Part shown: positions 42,117-43,746 of the stretch, piece after piece
Position numbering within the stretch: position 1 is the first letter of the stretch
Layout: each line of letters opens with the position of its first letter
From: Deltaproteobacteria bacterium
GTDB lineage: Bacteria; Desulfobacterota; RBG-13-43-22
Direction: 5' to 3'
NCBI GenBank assembly: GCA_016219225.1
Contig: JACRBX010000188.1
Location: 1 to 43,746, forward strand
Length of the DNA: 43,746 bases
The notes under the pieces: model-generated
The model's database searches: none
What the model saw: only the letters and a program-made list of their open reading frames with translations
What the model was told of the DNA's origin: nothing
Made by a program: the position numbers and the translations under genes

Positions 42117-43484
42117 ATGGAGCAGAAGAAAGTAACCCTGAGTGAAGATGAAATGCCCCGCCAGTGGTATAACATTTTGCCCGATATGCCGAACGGCATG
42201 CAGCCCCCCCTGCACCCCGGCACCGGTCAACCGGTCGGTCCCGATGATCTGGCCCCTGTTTTTCCCATGAATCTGATCGAACAGGAAGTCAGCCCGCAAC
42301 GCTTTATCGATATTCCCGACCCTGTCCTGGAAAAGTATTTGATCTGGCGGCCTACCCCCCTTGCCAGGGCCTACGGTCTGGAGCGATTTTTACAGACACC
42401 GGCCAAAATCTATTTTAAGAACGAAGGCGTCAGCCCGGCTGGCAGCCACAAACCCAATACCGCCATACCCCAGGCCTATTATAACAAAGTCTTTGGCACC
42501 AAACGGATAGCCACCGAAACCGGGGCAGGCCAATGGGGCAGTGCCTTGAGTTTCGCCTGTTCCCTTTTTGGATTGGAGTTAAAGGTCTATATGGTCCGGA
42601 TCAGCTACGACCAAAAACCTTACCGCCGTCTGATGATGAATACCTGGGGAGCCACCTGCGTCCCCAGTCCCAGCCCGGATACCCAGGCCGGCAGAAAAAT
42701 CCTGGAACAGGATCCTAATTCCCCTGGAAGTCTTGGAATCGCTATCAGTGAAGCCGTGGAAGATGCGGTGACCACCCCGAACAGCAAATATTCCCTGGGC
42801 AGCGTTTTAAACCATGTCTTGCTCCATCAGACCATTATCGGCCTGGAAGCCCAAAAACAACTACAAAAACTCGGGGACTATCCGGACATCGTCATCGGCT
42901 GCGCCGGCGGCGGAAGCAATTTTGCCGGACTGGCCCTACCCTTTATCCGGGACAAGATCGCCGGTAAAAAGGTCGAAGTGATCGCCGTCGAACCCACTTC
43001 CTGCCCGACCATGACCAAAGGCCCCTTTGTTTATGATTTCGGGGATACCGTCCAAATGACCCCCCTGTTGTGCATGCACAGTCTGGGCCACGCCTTCGTC
43101 CCGGCCCCTATTCATGCCGGCGGTCTGCGCTATCATGGAATGGCCCCCATTGTCAGCCAGTTGATCCTGGACAAAATGATCGAACCCAGGGCCGTGGGTC
43201 AGTTGGAAACCTTCGCCGCCGGTGTCACCTGGGCCAGGACCGAAGGCTACATCCCGGCCCCGGAAACCAACCACGCCCTGGCGGCGGTGATCACCGAGGC
43301 CAAGAAATGCAAGGAAGAGGGCAAGGCCAAAACTATTCTGGTGAACTGGAGCGGACATGGCCTGGTGGATTTAATGGCCTATAACGCCTATTTTGAAGGG
43401 AAGTTGACCGACTATGAACTCCCCGATGAGGAGATCCAGAAATCCTTGAAAGCCCTGGAAAGTTTTCCAAAACCGAAACCATAA
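42117..43484 (+). CDS. Tryptophan synthase beta chain, TrpB2 type
   Basis: A 455-residue PLP enzyme. The length and N-terminal extension (about 60 residues before [13 protein letters not shown]) are those of the TrpB2 group rather than the ~400-residue TrpB1. The PLP lysine is in [10 protein letters not shown]; the phosphate cup is [11 protein letters not shown], and [10 protein letters not shown] is the family's glycine-rich site. TrpB2 joins indole (or takes a different amine) with serine, usually without TrpA. No trpA is nearby. AAAGGAGG precedes ATG 42117 closely. The leader carries a repeat element. Confidence 0.92.
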   Translation: MEQKKVTLSEDEMPRQWYNILPDMPNGMQPPLHPGTGQPVGPDDLAPVFPMNLIEQEVSPQRFIDIPDPVLEKYLIWRPTPLARAYGLERFLQTPAKIYFKNEGVSPAGSHKPNTAIPQAYYNKVFGTKRIATETGAGQWGSALSFACSLFGLELKVYMVRISYDQKPYRRLMMNTWGATCVPSPSPDTQAGRKILEQDPNSPGSLGIAISEAVEDAVTTPNSKYSLGSVLNHVLLHQTIIGLEAQKQLQKLGDYPDIVIGCAGGGSNFAGLALPFIRDKIAGKKVEVIAVEPTSCPTMTKGPFVYDFGDTVQMTPLLCMHSLGHAFVPAPIHAGGLRYHGMAPIVSQLILDKMIEPRAVGQLETFAAGVTWARTEGYIPAPETNHALAAVITEAKKCKEEGKAKTILVNWSGHGLVDLMAYNAYFEGKLTDYELPDEEIQKSLKALESFPKPKP

Positions 43485-43488
43485 AAAC

Positions 43489-43565
43489 AGGTCCAAGGTT
43501 TAAGGTGTAAGGTATTCGGCCCCAAAAGGCCTTGCACCTTGCACCTTGGACCATGGACCTATTAT
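43489..43565. mobile_element. Inverted heptad arms between trpB2 and the next gene
   Basis: Left arm 43489-43516 (AGGTCCA, AGGTTTA, AGGTGTA) and right arm 43531-43558 (CTTGCAC, CTTGGAC, CATGGAC) are near reverse complements around a short centre (CGGCCCCAAAAGGC). CTATTATTTTC follows, as at other loci. It starts 4 bp after the trpB2 stop. Confidence 0.8.
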
Positions 43566-43572
43566 TTTCACC

Positions 43573-43746
43573 ATGAATGAAACCTTTGACTCTTTAGAAA
43601 TCTATTGTCCCCACCTGGGAATGATGGTTACCTTCAACTACTGCCGCCGGGCTCAATCCTCTTTGCCCTGTAGAAATGTACCGGGCTGTTGGGAAGAGCG
43701 GTTGCCGGTGGCGACCTTCTTGGTCGAAAACTTTTCCCGGGAAGAA
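43573..43746 (+). CDS. Small Cys-rich protein, 3' truncated by window edge
   Basis: The frame is open from ATG 43573 to the end (58 codons). The N-terminus reads SLEIYCPHLGMMVTFNYCRRAQSSLPCRNVPGCWE, giving four cysteines in the first ~40 residues with CPxLGxxVxFxYCR spacing. Similar short Cys-rich proteins are known from Desulfobacterota and may bind metal; the function is unknown. It starts 7 bp after the heptad element, whose CTATTATTTTCACC end takes the place of a ribosome site. Confidence 0.65.
   Translation, partial: MNETFDSLEIYCPHLGMMVTFNYCRRAQSSLPCRNVPGCWEERLPVATFLVENFSREE

Noticed and set aside
6840-43565. Heptad arrays as assembly artefacts
   Set aside because: They occur at many separate places with different words, keep reading frames in three proteins or more, and have recurrent flanks; an artefact would not do that. 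Long-read data would settle it.

Overview
The window reads as ordinary chromosome from a Desulfobacterota-type (former Deltaproteobacteria) Gram-negative bacterium. This is inferred from gene content: a PxxKW cysteine-rich small protein, type IV pilus genes with two PilT-like ATPases, a TrpB2-type tryptophan synthase beta chain, DUF1178, DUF1015, and small Cys-rich proteins typical of that group. Base composition is mixed. No tRNA, rRNA, CRISPR array, integrase or transposase gene was found.

Layout. 1-546: 3' end of an aconitase. 636-6539 (minus): a signalling cluster of two small proteins, two hybrid-free histidine kinases, a single-domain receiver and an HD-GYP response regulator. 6540-7221: a gene-free block packed with tandem repeats. 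7222-10193 (minus): panB-panE and folD. 10335-13909 (plus): a holin-like membrane protein, pilT, a pilU-like gene and two small proteins. 14156-22510 (minus): DUF1178, ATP-grasp, a left-handed beta-helix protein, hisH-hisF and pilB-pilC-pilS. 22612-22890: PxxKW protein. 22974-28449 (minus): xseA-xseB-ispA-dxs-tlyA, a classic isoprenoid/exonuclease cluster. 28676-29038: retroviral-type aspartic protease. 29211-36159 (minus): a YejABEF-like peptide ABC transporter. 36477-41341 (plus): trmJ, mutM, HU, a small basic protein, DUF1015 and a TrmN6-type methyltransferase. 41371-41862 (minus): DciA-like. 42117 to the end (plus): TrpB2 and the start of a Cys-rich protein.

The striking feature is a population of short tandem arrays whose period is always 7 bp while the 7-bp word differs from locus to locus (for example CTCCGAA, TGAACCC, CGTGCCT, GTTACGG, ATTCTGG, GATTGCG). 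They occur between genes and also, in frame, inside genes at flexible places: two histidine kinases, the linker of a double ABC ATPase, and the linker of TrmJ. Several are paired head-to-head as inverted arms. One such pair flanks a truncated four-helix-bundle gene of the 23S rRNA intervening-sequence protein (IVP) family between two transporter genes. In intergenic copies the arrays sit between conserved flanks, and one flank carries a 5-bp stem whose two sides vary together. I propose that these are copies and decay products of one non-autonomous mobile element family; the family name, its mobility and its mechanism are inference.

Other dispersed repeats are also present: a ~105-bp leader-like repeat placed just upstream of three unrelated minus-strand genes, and REP-like palindromes.
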